Positions 1 through 9,092 of a DNA stretch of 64,000 nt are shown in pieces. This DNA comes from Bradyrhizobium canariense (lineage in GTDB: Bacteria; Pseudomonadota; Alphaproteobacteria; Rhizobiales; Xanthobacteraceae). The DNA is taken from contig NZ_JAFCKJ010000016.1 in NCBI RefSeq assembly GCF_018130465.1, forward strand, positions 124,001 to 188,000. Direction: 5' to 3'. The position numbers were made by a program, and so were the translations under genes. Each line of letters opens with the position of its first letter. The stretch's first letter is position 1. The notes beneath the pieces are model-generated. The model made no database searches. It was given only the letters and a program-made list of their open reading frames with translations, and was not told where the DNA came from.

Positions 1-179
1 CGGCCTCGAAATCCCATTTCCGCCTCAATCGCGCGATGATTGCGCCGTCCGCCGATTTGCCCCGACGCGTCAGGCGGTTGGCCGCATCCGCCGGCTAACC
101 TGCCCTCACCCCGTTTCTACTGTGCATGGGGTTGTTTTTCTTATTTTTGCTTTGAGCACCTGCCGGCAGCAAAGAAAAA

Positions 180-203
180 CCCGGCCTCGCGAGCGAGGCC
201 GGG
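180..203 (-). terminator. Rho-independent terminator of the TRAP binding-protein gene
   Basis: A perfect 10-bp GC-rich inverted repeat (arms 180-189 and 194-203, 4-base loop) lies just past the stop codon of the leftward gene at 232. Read on the minus strand, the second arm runs directly into a T-rich stretch (TTTTTCTTTG), the classic intrinsic terminator shape. Confidence 0.85.
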
Positions 204-231
204 CTCTGTCGTTGTGCGACGTTTCGAAAGA

Positions 232-1353
<1,122 letters not shown>

Positions 1354-1541
1354 CTAACTTCCTCTTTGCTGCCGCTCATTCCAGCGACGCGTTTTTGGGC
1401 CGCGTCGAACCGAAGGGGCTTGACTGCCGTGGGCCTTTAACACGGAAGCCCTGCTTTCGAAACGCGACATTGGCATGACGGGGCTCTACAAAAGTCGCAT
1501 GTCGCCAGGGTATTGGTTTGAAGGGATTGCCTTGGACCCGC

Positions 1542-2684
1542 TCAGGCCGCGGCGATGACGCCCTTGAGCTGGTCCCGGACCTGTCCCGCAATGGCGCGGT
1601 AGATCGCCGCATGGGGACCGTCCGGCTCGCTGTCCACCACGGGCGTGCCGGCGTCCGAGGTGGCGCGAATCGCCATGTGCAGCGGGATCTCGCCCAGGAA
1701 CGGTACCCCGAGCTTCTCGGCCTCGTGGCGCGCGCCGCCATGGCCGAAAATGTCGGATTTCGTGCCGCATTGCGGGCACTGGAAATAGCTCATGTTCTCG
1801 ACGATGCCGAGCACGGGCACGTTGACCTTCTTGAACATCGCAAGCCCCCGCCTTGCGTCGATCAGGGACAGGTCCTGCGGGGTCGAGACGATCACGGCGC
1901 CCTTCAAGGGGACGTTCTGCGCCAGCGTGAGCTGGGCATCACCGGTGCCTGGCGGCATGTCGACGACGAGGACGTCGAGCTGGCCCCATGCGACGTCGCG
2001 CAGCATCTGCGTCACCGCCGACATCACCATCGGCCCACGCCAGATCATCGCGGTCTCTTCCTCGACCAGGAAGCCGATCGACATGATGGCCAGGCCATAG
2101 CGCTTGAGCGGAATCATCTTGCGCTCGCCGTCCAGCTCCGGCTTCTGGTGGAGGCCGGTCAGCCGCGGCACCGAGGGGCCGTAGATGTCGGCATCGAGCA
2201 GCCCGACCTTGAGGCCGAGATCGCGCAGGCCCAGCGCCAGATTGAGCGCGGTGGTGGACTTGCCGACACCACCCTTGCCGGAGGCGACTGCGATCACGGC
2301 GGCGACGCCTGGAATCTCGGACTGCCGCGCCATCGGCGATTGGGCGCCGCCCTGTGGCGGCGGCTTGTGGGCATGGACCGGCTGCACGCCCGGCGTGCCG
2401 CGGCTGGGAGTTGGCGGCGGTGGTGGCGCCGCGCCGGCCTTGCGCTCGGCGGTCAGCGCCACCATGACGGTGGTGACGCCGGGAATGGCACGCACCGCGG
2501 CCTCGGCCTCGGCCCGGACGGATTCCCAGGCTCGCGCCTCGGCGGCATCGACATTGATCGAGAAGAACACCTTGCCGTCGGCCGCGCTGATCGCGCTCAG
2601 CACATCGGCATTGGTGAGCGCGACCCCGCGGGGCGACTTGATCCTGGCGAGGCTGTCGAGAACCTGTTGCTGCGTCACGCTCAA
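1542..2684 (-). CDS. mrp: Mrp/NBP35-family iron-sulfur cluster carrier ATPase
   Basis: Cytoplasmic P-loop ATPase that binds and transfers Fe-S clusters (Mrp/ApbC family). The 380-residue product has an N-terminal DUF59/MIP18 domain (about residues 1-80), a Pro-rich linker (about 85-120), then a ParA/MinD-like ATPase. The deviant Walker A GKGGVGKST is at residues 136-144. The metal-binding pair CPQC lies near residue 300. The start is a TTG at 2684, preceded by AGGAGA on the minus strand; an ATG at 2691 is in another frame. Length and domain order are normal for alphaproteobacteria. The gene stands alone, with an intergenic palindrome directly upstream. Confidence 0.95.
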   Translation of the reverse strand: MSVTQQQVLDSLARIKSPRGVALTNADVLSAISAADGKVFFSINVDAAEARAWESVRAEAEAAVRAIPGVTTVMVALTAERKAGAAPPPPPTPSRGTPGVQPVHAHKPPPQGGAQSPMARQSEIPGVAAVIAVASGKGGVGKSTTALNLALGLRDLGLKVGLLDADIYGPSVPRLTGLHQKPELDGERKMIPLKRYGLAIMSIGFLVEEETAMIWRGPMVMSAVTQMLRDVAWGQLDVLVVDMPPGTGDAQLTLAQNVPLKGAVIVSTPQDLSLIDARRGLAMFKKVNVPVLGIVENMSYFQCPQCGTKSDIFGHGGARHEAEKLGVPFLGEIPLHMAIRATSDAGTPVVDSEPDGPHAAIYRAIAGQVRDQLKGVIAAA

Positions 2685-2701
2685 AGCGCATCTCCTGAAC
2701 A

Positions 2702-2750
2702 GAGCATGATCCGGAAAAGTGTGGAGCGGTTTTCCGACCAGATCATGCTC
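2702..2750. repeat. Rhizobiales-type intergenic palindromic repeat
   Basis: A 49-base element whose ends GAGCATGATC and GATCATGCTC are perfect inverted repeats. Its interior contains a second imperfect inverted pair (CCGGAAAAG and CGGTTTTCCG). From memory, closely similar palindromes are scattered between genes in Bradyrhizobium and Rhodopseudomonas. Only this copy was seen in the window. It sits between the mrp start and the next gene, so it could form a hairpin in the mrp leader. Confidence 0.75.
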
Positions 2751-2792
2751 AAGGCGTTAGGATGCCCCATTAGAGCGGAAACGCCCAAAAGG

Positions 2793-3230
2793 CTACTGCC
2801 TGCCGATATCGTCAGCCATCTCGGCGGGCGCCGCCCCCTGCTCCCGGGCTGCCTCGTAATTCAGCTCGATCATGACCCCGTTGGGGTCGTGGACGAAGAT
2901 CTGCCAGAGTTCGCCGCCGGGCACCTGGCGGGAGTCGAACTTCATCCCCTTTGAGGCCAGCCGCTGCTTCATGCCGTCAAACCCGTGGCTGGCGAAGGCG
3001 ACGTGGTGGACAACGCCGGAATCCGGCTTTTGTGGCTCGGCAGTCGGAGAAATATCGACGAGGTGCACCACCGGCTTGCCCTCGCTGTACATCCAGGCGC
3101 CGGGGAAGGCGAAATTCGGCCGGGCGCCATTTTTCAGGCCCAGCACGTCCTCGTAGAAGCGGACCGTCTCGGCCAGATTCCGGGTCCGGATGTTGAAATG
3201 ATCGAGCACGCCCACGCTTATCCCGCCCAT
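2793..3230 (-). CDS. VOC/glyoxalase-fold protein
   Basis: Small vicinal-oxygen-chelate protein of 145 residues, a fold used by glyoxalase I, extradiol dioxygenases and fosfomycin-resistance enzymes. It opens with LDHFNIRTRNLAETVRFYED, the first beta-alpha-beta-beta module with a candidate metal-binding His. The second module begins VHHVAFASHGFD and continues to FVHDPNGVMIELNYE, whose Glu is the usual second metal ligand. The start is the ATG at 3230, preceded by GGGAGCGAAGGC; a longer in-frame version from 3290 would add an unconserved head. No neighbour shares its strand closely enough to suggest a pathway, so the substrate is unknown. Confidence 0.85.
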   Translation of the reverse strand: MGGISVGVLDHFNIRTRNLAETVRFYEDVLGLKNGARPNFAFPGAWMYSEGKPVVHLVDISPTAEPQKPDSGVVHHVAFASHGFDGMKQRLASKGMKFDSRQVPGGELWQIFVHDPNGVMIELNYEAAREQGAAPAEMADDIGRQ

Positions 3231-3412
3231 GCCTTCGCTCCCTTTTTTTGAAGTCCTTAGGTCAGCCACCCTAGCACAGGCGGGGGCCAAACGAAGCCGT
3301 TGCCCTCCGGCCTCAAGGGTTTATGGTGCGCCCGATCTGCCGCAATGGCGGAACCCGGCGCCCCCCGCCGGGCAAGAACCGTAAAACCCAAACTACGGAC
3401 AAGGTACCACAG

Positions 3413-4285
3413 ATGGCTAAAGTCGCTTTCCTCGGTCTCGGCGTGATGGGCTTCCCCATGGCCGGACACCTCGTGAAAAAAGGGGGCCATGAGGTCACCG
3501 TCTACAACCGCACCGCGGCCAAGGCGAAGGAGTGGGCGGACAAGTTCGGCGGCAAGAGCGCGGCAACCCCGAAGGCTGCAGCCGAGGGCCAGGACTTCGT
3601 GATGTGCTGCGTCGGCAACGACAACGATCTGCGCGCGGTCACGATCGGTGCCGACGGCGCGTTTGCCGGCATGAAGAAGGGTGCGACCTTCGTCGACCAC
3701 ACCACCGCTTCCGCCGAGGTCGCGCGTGAACTCGATGCGGCCGCCACCAAGGCCGGCTTCAAATTCATCGACGCCCCGGTCTCCGGCGGCCAGGCCGGCG
3801 CCGAGAACGGCGTGCTGACCGTGATGTGCGGCGGCGCGCAGGACGCCTATGCCGGCGCCGAGCCGATCATCACAGGCGCCTATGCGCGGATGTGCAAATT
3901 GCTGGGGCCCGCCGGCTCCGGCCAGCTGACCAAAATGGTCAACCAGATCTGCATCGCCGGCCTTGTCCAGGGCCTCTCCGAGGGTATTCACTTCGCCAAG
4001 AAAAGTGGCCTTGACGTCGCGGCCGTGATCGAAACCATCTCAAAGGGCGCTGCGCAGTCCTGGCAGATGGAGAACCGCTACAAGACCATGAACGACGACA
4101 AATACGATTTCGGCTTTGCGGTCGAATGGATGCGCAAGGATCTCTCGATCTCGCTGGCCGAAGCCCGCCGCAATGGCGCCAACCTGCCGGTGACCGCGCT
4201 GGTCGACCAGTTCTACTCCGAGGTCGAGAAGATGGGCGGGAAGCGCTGGGATACGTCGAGCCTGCTCGCGCGCCTTAATCGCTGA
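3413..4285 (+). CDS. 3-hydroxyisobutyrate dehydrogenase-family oxidoreductase
   Basis: NAD(P)-dependent beta-hydroxyacid dehydrogenase, 290 residues, typical of MmsB and tartronate semialdehyde reductase relatives. The N-terminal Rossmann motif FLGLGVMGFPMAGHL is at once followed by the second strand. The DAPVSGGQAGAENG substrate-binding motif and the catalytic-lysine helix (LTKMVNQ) are present. The start at 3413 places the Rossmann motif at residue 5, as usual; an upstream in-frame extension is Pro/Arg-rich and unlike the family. A putative antiporter gene follows after 22 bases. Valine catabolism is possible, but the exact substrate cannot be fixed. Confidence 0.9.
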   Translation: MAKVAFLGLGVMGFPMAGHLVKKGGHEVTVYNRTAAKAKEWADKFGGKSAATPKAAAEGQDFVMCCVGNDNDLRAVTIGADGAFAGMKKGATFVDHTTASAEVARELDAAATKAGFKFIDAPVSGGQAGAENGVLTVMCGGAQDAYAGAEPIITGAYARMCKLLGPAGSGQLTKMVNQICIAGLVQGLSEGIHFAKKSGLDVAAVIETISKGAAQSWQMENRYKTMNDDKYDFGFAVEWMRKDLSISLAEARRNGANLPVTALVDQFYSEVEKMGGKRWDTSSLLARLNR

Positions 4286-4307
4286 CACCTGACGAAGTGA
4301 TCCTGCC

Positions 4308-5585
4308 TTGCTGACCGCACTCGCCGCAATCTTCGTCCTCGCCTATGCGGCGATCGCGCTTGAGCATCCGATCGGGGTGAACAAGAGCGCGTCTGCGCTA
4401 CTCGGCGCGGGCGTGCTTTGGACCATCTACGCGCTCGCGACCGGCGACCACACGCTGGTCGGCCGTCAGCTTGATGAGTCCGTCGCCTCCACCGCGCAGA
4501 TCGTGTTCTTCCTGATCGGCGCGATGACCATCGTCGAGGTCATCGACGCCCATGACGGTTTCGAAGTCATCACCTCCCGCATCAGCACGACCAGCCAGGT
4601 CCGCCTGATATGGCTGATTGGCTTCGTGACCTTCTTCCTCAGTGCGATCCTCGACAATCTGACCACCACCATCGTCATGATCTCGCTGATCCAGCGGCTG
4701 ATCGCCAAGCGCGACGACCGCCTGCTGTTCGCCTCCCTCATCGTCATCGCCGCAAATGCCGGCGGTGCATGGACCGTAATCGGCGACGTCACCACGACCA
4801 TGCTGTGGATCGGCGGACAGATTTCACCCCTGAAAATCATGGGCGCGGTGTTCCTGCCCTCGCTGCTCAACCTGCTGGTGCCGCTCGCTTTCATCAGCTT
4901 TTCGCTCAAGGGCAAGACCATCGCACCGCCGCCGAAAGAGGACGGATTGCAGGGCGTCGATCCGTTCGAGCGGAACGTGATGTTCTATCTCGGACTCGGC
5001 GTCCTGATCGCGGTGCCCGCCTTCAAGACGGTCACGCACCTGCCGCCCTTCATGGGCGTCCTGCTCGGGCTCGGCATCGTGTGGTTGGTCGGCGAGATCG
5101 TTCATCGCGACAAGGATGAGCATGTCCGTGGTCCGCTCACGCTTGCGAATGCGCTGACGCGGATCGACATGGGCTCGATCGTGTTCTTCCTTGGCATCCT
5201 GCTCGCGGTCGCCAGCCTCGAACATGCCGGCCTGCTCTCCATGCTGGCCAAATGGCTGGACACCGCGATTGGCCGCCAAGACATCATCGTGATCGTGCTC
5301 GGGCTGCTCAGCGCCGTCATCGACAACGTGCCGCTGGTCGCCGCGACCATGGGCATGTACGACCTGGCGCATTATCCGGCCGACAGCTTCATCTGGGAGT
5401 TCATCGCCTATTGCGCCGGCACCGGCGGCTCGATCCTGATCATCGGCTCGGCCGCAGGCGTCGCCGCCATGGGGCTCGAGCGCATCGAGTTCCTCTGGTA
5501 CGCCCGCCGCATCGCCGTCCCGGCGCTGGCCGGCTATCTGGCCGGAGCAGTGGCGTACATCGCGCAGCACGCGGCGCTGCAATGA
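4308..5585 (+). CDS. NhaD-type sodium/proton antiporter
   Basis: Integral inner-membrane transporter of the ion-transporter superfamily, 425 residues with about a dozen hydrophobic segments. Diagnostic polar motifs inside membrane spans are AILDNLTTTIVM (near residue 110) and AVIDNVPLVAATMG (near residue 345), an inverted-repeat pair seen in NhaD and ArsB-like carriers. The reading frame opens at a stop at 4290 and the first usable start is the TTG at 4308; no ATG start is available. It lies 22 bases after the dehydrogenase, so the two may be co-transcribed. The ion specificity is inferred from family resemblance only. Confidence 0.85.
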   Translation: MLTALAAIFVLAYAAIALEHPIGVNKSASALLGAGVLWTIYALATGDHTLVGRQLDESVASTAQIVFFLIGAMTIVEVIDAHDGFEVITSRISTTSQVRLIWLIGFVTFFLSAILDNLTTTIVMISLIQRLIAKRDDRLLFASLIVIAANAGGAWTVIGDVTTTMLWIGGQISPLKIMGAVFLPSLLNLLVPLAFISFSLKGKTIAPPPKEDGLQGVDPFERNVMFYLGLGVLIAVPAFKTVTHLPPFMGVLLGLGIVWLVGEIVHRDKDEHVRGPLTLANALTRIDMGSIVFFLGILLAVASLEHAGLLSMLAKWLDTAIGRQDIIVIVLGLLSAVIDNVPLVAATMGMYDLAHYPADSFIWEFIAYCAGTGGSILIIGSAAGVAAMGLERIEFLWYARRIAVPALAGYLAGAVAYIAQHAALQ

Positions 5586-5677
5586 ACGGCGCGGACGGGA
5601 CCAAAATTAACGCCGGGTTAACGTAATTCTTTAGCTCCTTAAGTCACCTCTTAAGGATTTCTTGCCAGAGATAGACA

Positions 5678-5725
5678 ATGCAGAAGGCCCGTCTCGCGCG
5701 GGCAGGAATTGTTGTTGTGCGATGA
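5678..5725 (+). other. Possible 15-codon leader ORF overlapping the kinase start
   Basis: An ATG at 5678 opens a 15-codon frame whose TGA (5723-5725) overlaps the kinase ATG at 5722 in an ATGA arrangement. Such overlaps can couple translation. The peptide is Arg/Val-rich and not recognised, so this may be chance. Confidence 0.25.
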
Positions 5726-7317
5726 GTAAACCCGCTGAAAAGCCCGAGGTTGTGCAGCTTCCGGCCGAGCCGGTGAGCGCGCCGTCGGCGAGCAGCCGAA
5801 GGGCTGCGGCGCAGCGGGTGCGCGAGGCGCGCGACAAGTTAACGTCGACCAGCGGAACCCGGCCGGCTTTCGACGCCGAAATGCTGCGCCAATATGCCCA
5901 GACGCGGCTGTCGGCCTCCTATGTCGTGATGCTGCTGGTGGTCGCGACCGGCGTGCTGTTCGGGCTGTGGATGCAGCCGATCCCGGCCGCGGCCTGGACC
6001 GCCGGCATGCTCTGCATCCATGCCGCGATGATCCGCAGCTGCCACCGCTTCCTGGCCGAGCCCGCCTCGCCCGCGGCAACGCGCGCATGGCAGACGCGCT
6101 TCGTCGTGCTCGACCTGCTCTATGGCCTTTGCTGGATGGCGATCCTGATCCATCCCGTGCTCGACATGATCACGGAAACGCTGATGATGTTCCTGATGCT
6201 GCTGGTGATCGCAGTATCGAGCATGCTGGCGGCCAATCTGCCGATCGCCGCCCTTGCCGCCACCGCGCCGGTCGCGGTCGCGATGGCGCTGAGCTTTGTA
6301 ATGACCGGCTCGCTGGACAATTACATCCTGGCCGCGCTCGCGCTCGCCGCCGAAGGCTATTTCGTGCTGCTGGCGCACCGCCTGCACTCTTCGACCTTCG
6401 CCACGCTCGAGGCACGCGCCGAGAAGGACGCGCTGATCGGCGAGCTGGAACAGGCCAAGGCGATCTCGGACGAAGCGCGCCACCGCGCCGAATCCGCCAA
6501 CGTCGCCAAGTCGCGCTTTCTCGCGCAGATGAGCCACGAACTGCGTACGCCGCTGAACGCGATTCTCGGCTTCTCCGAGGTGATGAAGAGCGAGATTTTC
6601 GGCGCGCATGCCGTTCCGGTCTACAAGGAGTACTCCGGGGACATCCACAATTCCGGCGTCCACCTGCTCAACCTCATCAACGAGATCCTCGATCTGTCGC
6701 GGATCGAGGCCGGCCGTTACGAGCTCAACGAGGAAGCGGTCTCGCTGGTCGGCATTGTCGCCGACTGCCATCATTTGATGAAGTTGCGCGCCTCGAGCCG
6801 CGGCATCACCATCCACGAAGTGTTCGAGCAGGCAATGCCGCGGCTCTGGGCCGACGAGCGCGCGATCCGCCAGGTCGTGCTCAATCTGCTTTCCAACTCG
6901 ATCAAGTTTACCCCGCAGGGCGGCGAGATCTGGCTCAAGGCCGGCTGGACGGCCTCAGGCGGACAATATTTCTCGGTGAAGGATTCCGGCTCTGGAATCC
7001 CCGAGGACGAGATCCCGATCGTGCTCGCCTCGTTCGGCCAAGGCTCCAACTCGATCAAGTCGGCCGAACAGGGCGCCGGTCTCGGCCTGCCGATCGCCAA
7101 GAATCTGATCGACCTGCATGGCGGTACGTTCACGCTGAAATCGAAGCTGCGCATCGGCACCGAAGTGATCGTCACCTTCCCGCCGGAGCGCGTGATGAGC
7201 GCGCTGGCGCCGATGTCGGATGATTCTCCGCCGCTCCAGCCCGAGAGTTCCGCGGTAGCAGACGAAAAGCGCCGGCCCCGTCGCAAGCCGATCATGAGCG
7301 CAGGTACGGGCTCGTAA
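5722..7317 (+). CDS. Membrane-bound sensor histidine kinase
   Basis: Two-component sensor of 531 residues. An Ala/Arg-rich cytoplasmic head of about 65 residues is followed by about six hydrophobic segments (about residues 65-220), a short coiled linker, then HisKA with the phospho-accepting His in SHELRTPLNAILGFSE (His272). The HATPase domain shows the N box LNLLSNSIKFTP, G1 box DSGSGIPEDE and G2 box GAGLGLPIAK. The core resembles the PdhS/DivJ type of alphaproteobacterial kinases. No response regulator is adjacent. The ATG at 5722 is preferred; a TTG at 5662 with AAGGA in front would give 551 residues. The signal sensed is unknown. Confidence 0.88.
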   Translation: MSKPAEKPEVVQLPAEPVSAPSASSRRAAAQRVREARDKLTSTSGTRPAFDAEMLRQYAQTRLSASYVVMLLVVATGVLFGLWMQPIPAAAWTAGMLCIHAAMIRSCHRFLAEPASPAATRAWQTRFVVLDLLYGLCWMAILIHPVLDMITETLMMFLMLLVIAVSSMLAANLPIAALAATAPVAVAMALSFVMTGSLDNYILAALALAAEGYFVLLAHRLHSSTFATLEARAEKDALIGELEQAKAISDEARHRAESANVAKSRFLAQMSHELRTPLNAILGFSEVMKSEIFGAHAVPVYKEYSGDIHNSGVHLLNLINEILDLSRIEAGRYELNEEAVSLVGIVADCHHLMKLRASSRGITIHEVFEQAMPRLWADERAIRQVVLNLLSNSIKFTPQGGEIWLKAGWTASGGQYFSVKDSGSGIPEDEIPIVLASFGQGSNSIKSAEQGAGLGLPIAKNLIDLHGGTFTLKSKLRIGTEVIVTFPPERVMSALAPMSDDSPPLQPESSAVADEKRRPRRKPIMSAGTGS

Positions 7318-7361
7318 CGAGATGCTTGCAGACATGCCCGACCATCCGCCACTATGCCCTA

Positions 7362-7565
7362 ATGAACAAAGAAACGCCGTGCGTGGCCGTCTGCATGATC
7401 GATCCCAAGACCAGGCTGTGCTTCGGCTGCGGACGCACATTGCCGGAGATCGCGCGCTGGCACGCCATGGAGAGCGCGGAACGACTGGCGGTCATGGCGC
7501 TGTTGCCGGCGCGCATGAATCAGGCTGGACTTGCGCCCATCGCAGGATCGCCGAAACGCGCCTGA
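7362..7565 (+). CDS. DUF1289 family small cysteine-rich protein
   Basis: A 67-residue protein with the DUF1289 signature: CVAVCMIDPKTRLCFGCGRT followed by LPEIARWHAM. The four cysteines suggest a small metal or Fe-S site, but no function is established for the family. The ATG at 7362 puts the first Cys at residue 6, as is usual; an in-frame TTG at 7326 is an alternative. The protease gene starts 28 bases after the stop, so the two are probably one transcript, a pairing I recall from other rhizobia. Confidence 0.88.
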   Translation: MNKETPCVAVCMIDPKTRLCFGCGRTLPEIARWHAMESAERLAVMALLPARMNQAGLAPIAGSPKRA

Positions 7566-7593
7566 CCGGTCGGCGCGCATCTGGAGATGCGCA

Positions 7594-8148
7594 ATGATCC
7601 GCTTCCTGCTCGTTCTCATCATGCTTGCCTGCACGGCAGGTGCCGTCGTCGCCTATGGCGATTCCGACCAGATCGCGCGCGCGAGCAGCAAGGTCTCGCA
7701 TATCTTTCGCACACAGACCGCATCGCCCGCCCCCGCCGTGCAGATCCCGCGCGGCCAGGGCGGCGAATTCGCGCTGCGCGCGAAGATCAACGGCGTGGCC
7801 GCACCGATGGTCATCGACACCGGCGCGACCTCGGTGGTGCTAACCTGGGAAACCGCGAAAGCGATCGGGCTGCCGCTCGAGATGCTCGAATACGACGTCG
7901 ATCTCGAAACCGCGGGCGGCCACACCAAGGCGGCCCGCCTCACGATCGACCGCCTCTCCGTCGGCCACCTCGTCGAGAAATCGGTGCCGGCCCTCGTCGT
8001 GCAGCGCGGGCAGATGAAGACCAACCTGCTCGGCATGAGCTTCCTGGACCGCCTGGAGAGCTGGGGCGTGCGCGCCGACAGGCTGATGCTCACCGGTTAT
8101 CCGGAGCTCCAGACCAGTCGCCGCCGCCCGCGCCTGGCAGTCGACTAG
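7594..8148 (+). CDS. TIGR02281-type retropepsin-like aspartic protease
   Basis: Membrane-anchored single-domain aspartic protease of 184 residues. Residues 1-20 form a hydrophobic signal anchor (IRFLLVLIMLACTAG). The catalytic motif VIDTGATSVVLT is near residue 75, and NLLGMSFLDRLESW marks the C-terminal flap end of the fold. Proteins of this type act as homodimers; their targets in bacteria are largely unknown. The ATG at 7594 gives the signal anchor at the very N-terminus; the longer reading from 7531 adds a charged head that would bury it. Confidence 0.88.
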   Translation: MIRFLLVLIMLACTAGAVVAYGDSDQIARASSKVSHIFRTQTASPAPAVQIPRGQGGEFALRAKINGVAAPMVIDTGATSVVLTWETAKAIGLPLEMLEYDVDLETAGGHTKAARLTIDRLSVGHLVEKSVPALVVQRGQMKTNLLGMSFLDRLESWGVRADRLMLTGYPELQTSRRRPRLAVD

Positions 8149-8272
8149 ACTCCTCACGAGAGCTCCGCCGCCACGGCCGACAGACGCGATCACGCGGGCT
8201 GCCATCCATCACGGCCTCAACATCAGGCGGCGCGCTGCGAAAGCGCGCAGGTGTGGCATTCGCGCTATTTAC

Positions 8273-8290
8273 AAACCAACCGGTCGGTTT
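8273..8290. promoter_or_regulatory. Palindromic operator candidate upstream of the porin-like gene
   Basis: The 18-base sequence AAACCAACCGGTCGGTTT is an inverted repeat with one mismatched pair, in an AT-rich patch 80 bases before the outer-membrane protein gene. Its AACCGACCGGT-like arms resemble TetR-family operators. No cognate regulator is adjacent, so its role is inference. Confidence 0.45.
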
Positions 8291-8369
8291 ATAACCGATC
8301 CATTCCCGGATCGGGTTTGGACGAGCGCTGCTCCCTTGAGGGAGGTGGCCAAGTGGGAGACTGAGAATC

Positions 8370-9038
8370 ATGATTGCCAGAGCCGCCTTACGCTGCACGA
8401 TGCGTGCCCTGCCCTTTGCCGCGGCGTTCGCCGCAGGCGACGCTTGCGCTGCGGACCTGTCACCGCGCTACGCAGCGCCCTCCTCCACCTACACGGCACC
8501 GCAGCCAGTCTATTCCTGGACCGGCCTCTATGCCGGCCTGAACGCCGGCTATGCCGAGAGCGGCGACGACGCTTTCAACAATCTCGACGGCACGAGCGGC
8601 GGCAAGGTCAAGGGCGCCTTCGGCGGCGCGCAGGTCGGCTACAACTACCAGCTCTCGCCGATGTTCGTGGTCGGCATCGAGAACGACTTCGAAGGCGGAG
8701 ACATCAAAAATCACGATGCGCTCAACAGCGCCGCGGTGAGTCTGCCCTGGTACATGACCGGCCGCGCCCGCGCCGGCATCGCGACGATGGATTCACGCCT
8801 GCTGTTTTTCGGGACCGCGGGTCTTGCCGCTGGTGAGTTGAAGGATGGCCCGATCAACAAGATGAAGATGGGCTGGGCCGCGGGCGGCGGCGTCGAATGG
8901 GCATTCCTGCCGAAATGGTCGGCCAAGGCCGAGTATCTCTACACCGAGTTCAAACACGACGATTTGCCGGACTGGAACGCTGCCAAGTTCCACACCTTCC
9001 GCGTCGGCGTGAACTATCATTTCGATCTGTTCCGCTGA
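8370..9038 (+). CDS. Outer-membrane beta-barrel protein, Omp25/31-like
   Basis: Small eight-stranded barrel of 222 residues, typical of alphaproteobacterial surface proteins. A signal peptide (about residues 1-27, ending in DACA) is followed by the mature start ADLSPRYAAPS. The family block YSWTGLYAGLNAGY follows, then alternating Gly/aromatic strands, and the chain ends in Phe-Arg (HFDLFR), close to the aromatic C-terminus used for barrel assembly. It could add envelope stability; no transport function can be assigned. A palindromic site lies upstream and a hairpin lies 14 bases after the stop. Confidence 0.88.
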   Translation: MIARAALRCTMRALPFAAAFAAGDACAADLSPRYAAPSSTYTAPQPVYSWTGLYAGLNAGYAESGDDAFNNLDGTSGGKVKGAFGGAQVGYNYQLSPMFVVGIENDFEGGDIKNHDALNSAAVSLPWYMTGRARAGIATMDSRLLFFGTAGLAAGELKDGPINKMKMGWAAGGGVEWAFLPKWSAKAEYLYTEFKHDDLPDWNAAKFHTFRVGVNYHFDLFR

Positions 9039-9052
9039 GGCGGATCGCGGAC

Positions 9053-9077
9053 GAGCCGGATTTTTGCAATCCGGCTC
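9053..9077. terminator. Hairpin between converging genes
   Basis: Perfect 10-bp inverted repeat (GAGCCGGATT, 9053-9062, with AATCCGGCTC, 9068-9077) around a 5-base loop, between the porin-like stop (9038) and the dusA stop (9093). Its position between convergent genes suggests a shared terminator, although neither side has a strong T tract. Confidence 0.6.
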
Positions 9078-9092
9078 TTCATGCGGCTACGG

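Noticed and set aside
1-98. Possible tail of a rightward gene entering from the left edge (GLEIPFPPQS or a frame ending at 96-98)
   Set aside because: Too short to identify; the first frame reads on through the terminator, and neither could be tied to a family with confidence.
1518-2954. Long plus-strand frame opposite mrp
   Set aside because: It is an antisense shadow; the minus strand carries all Mrp motifs.
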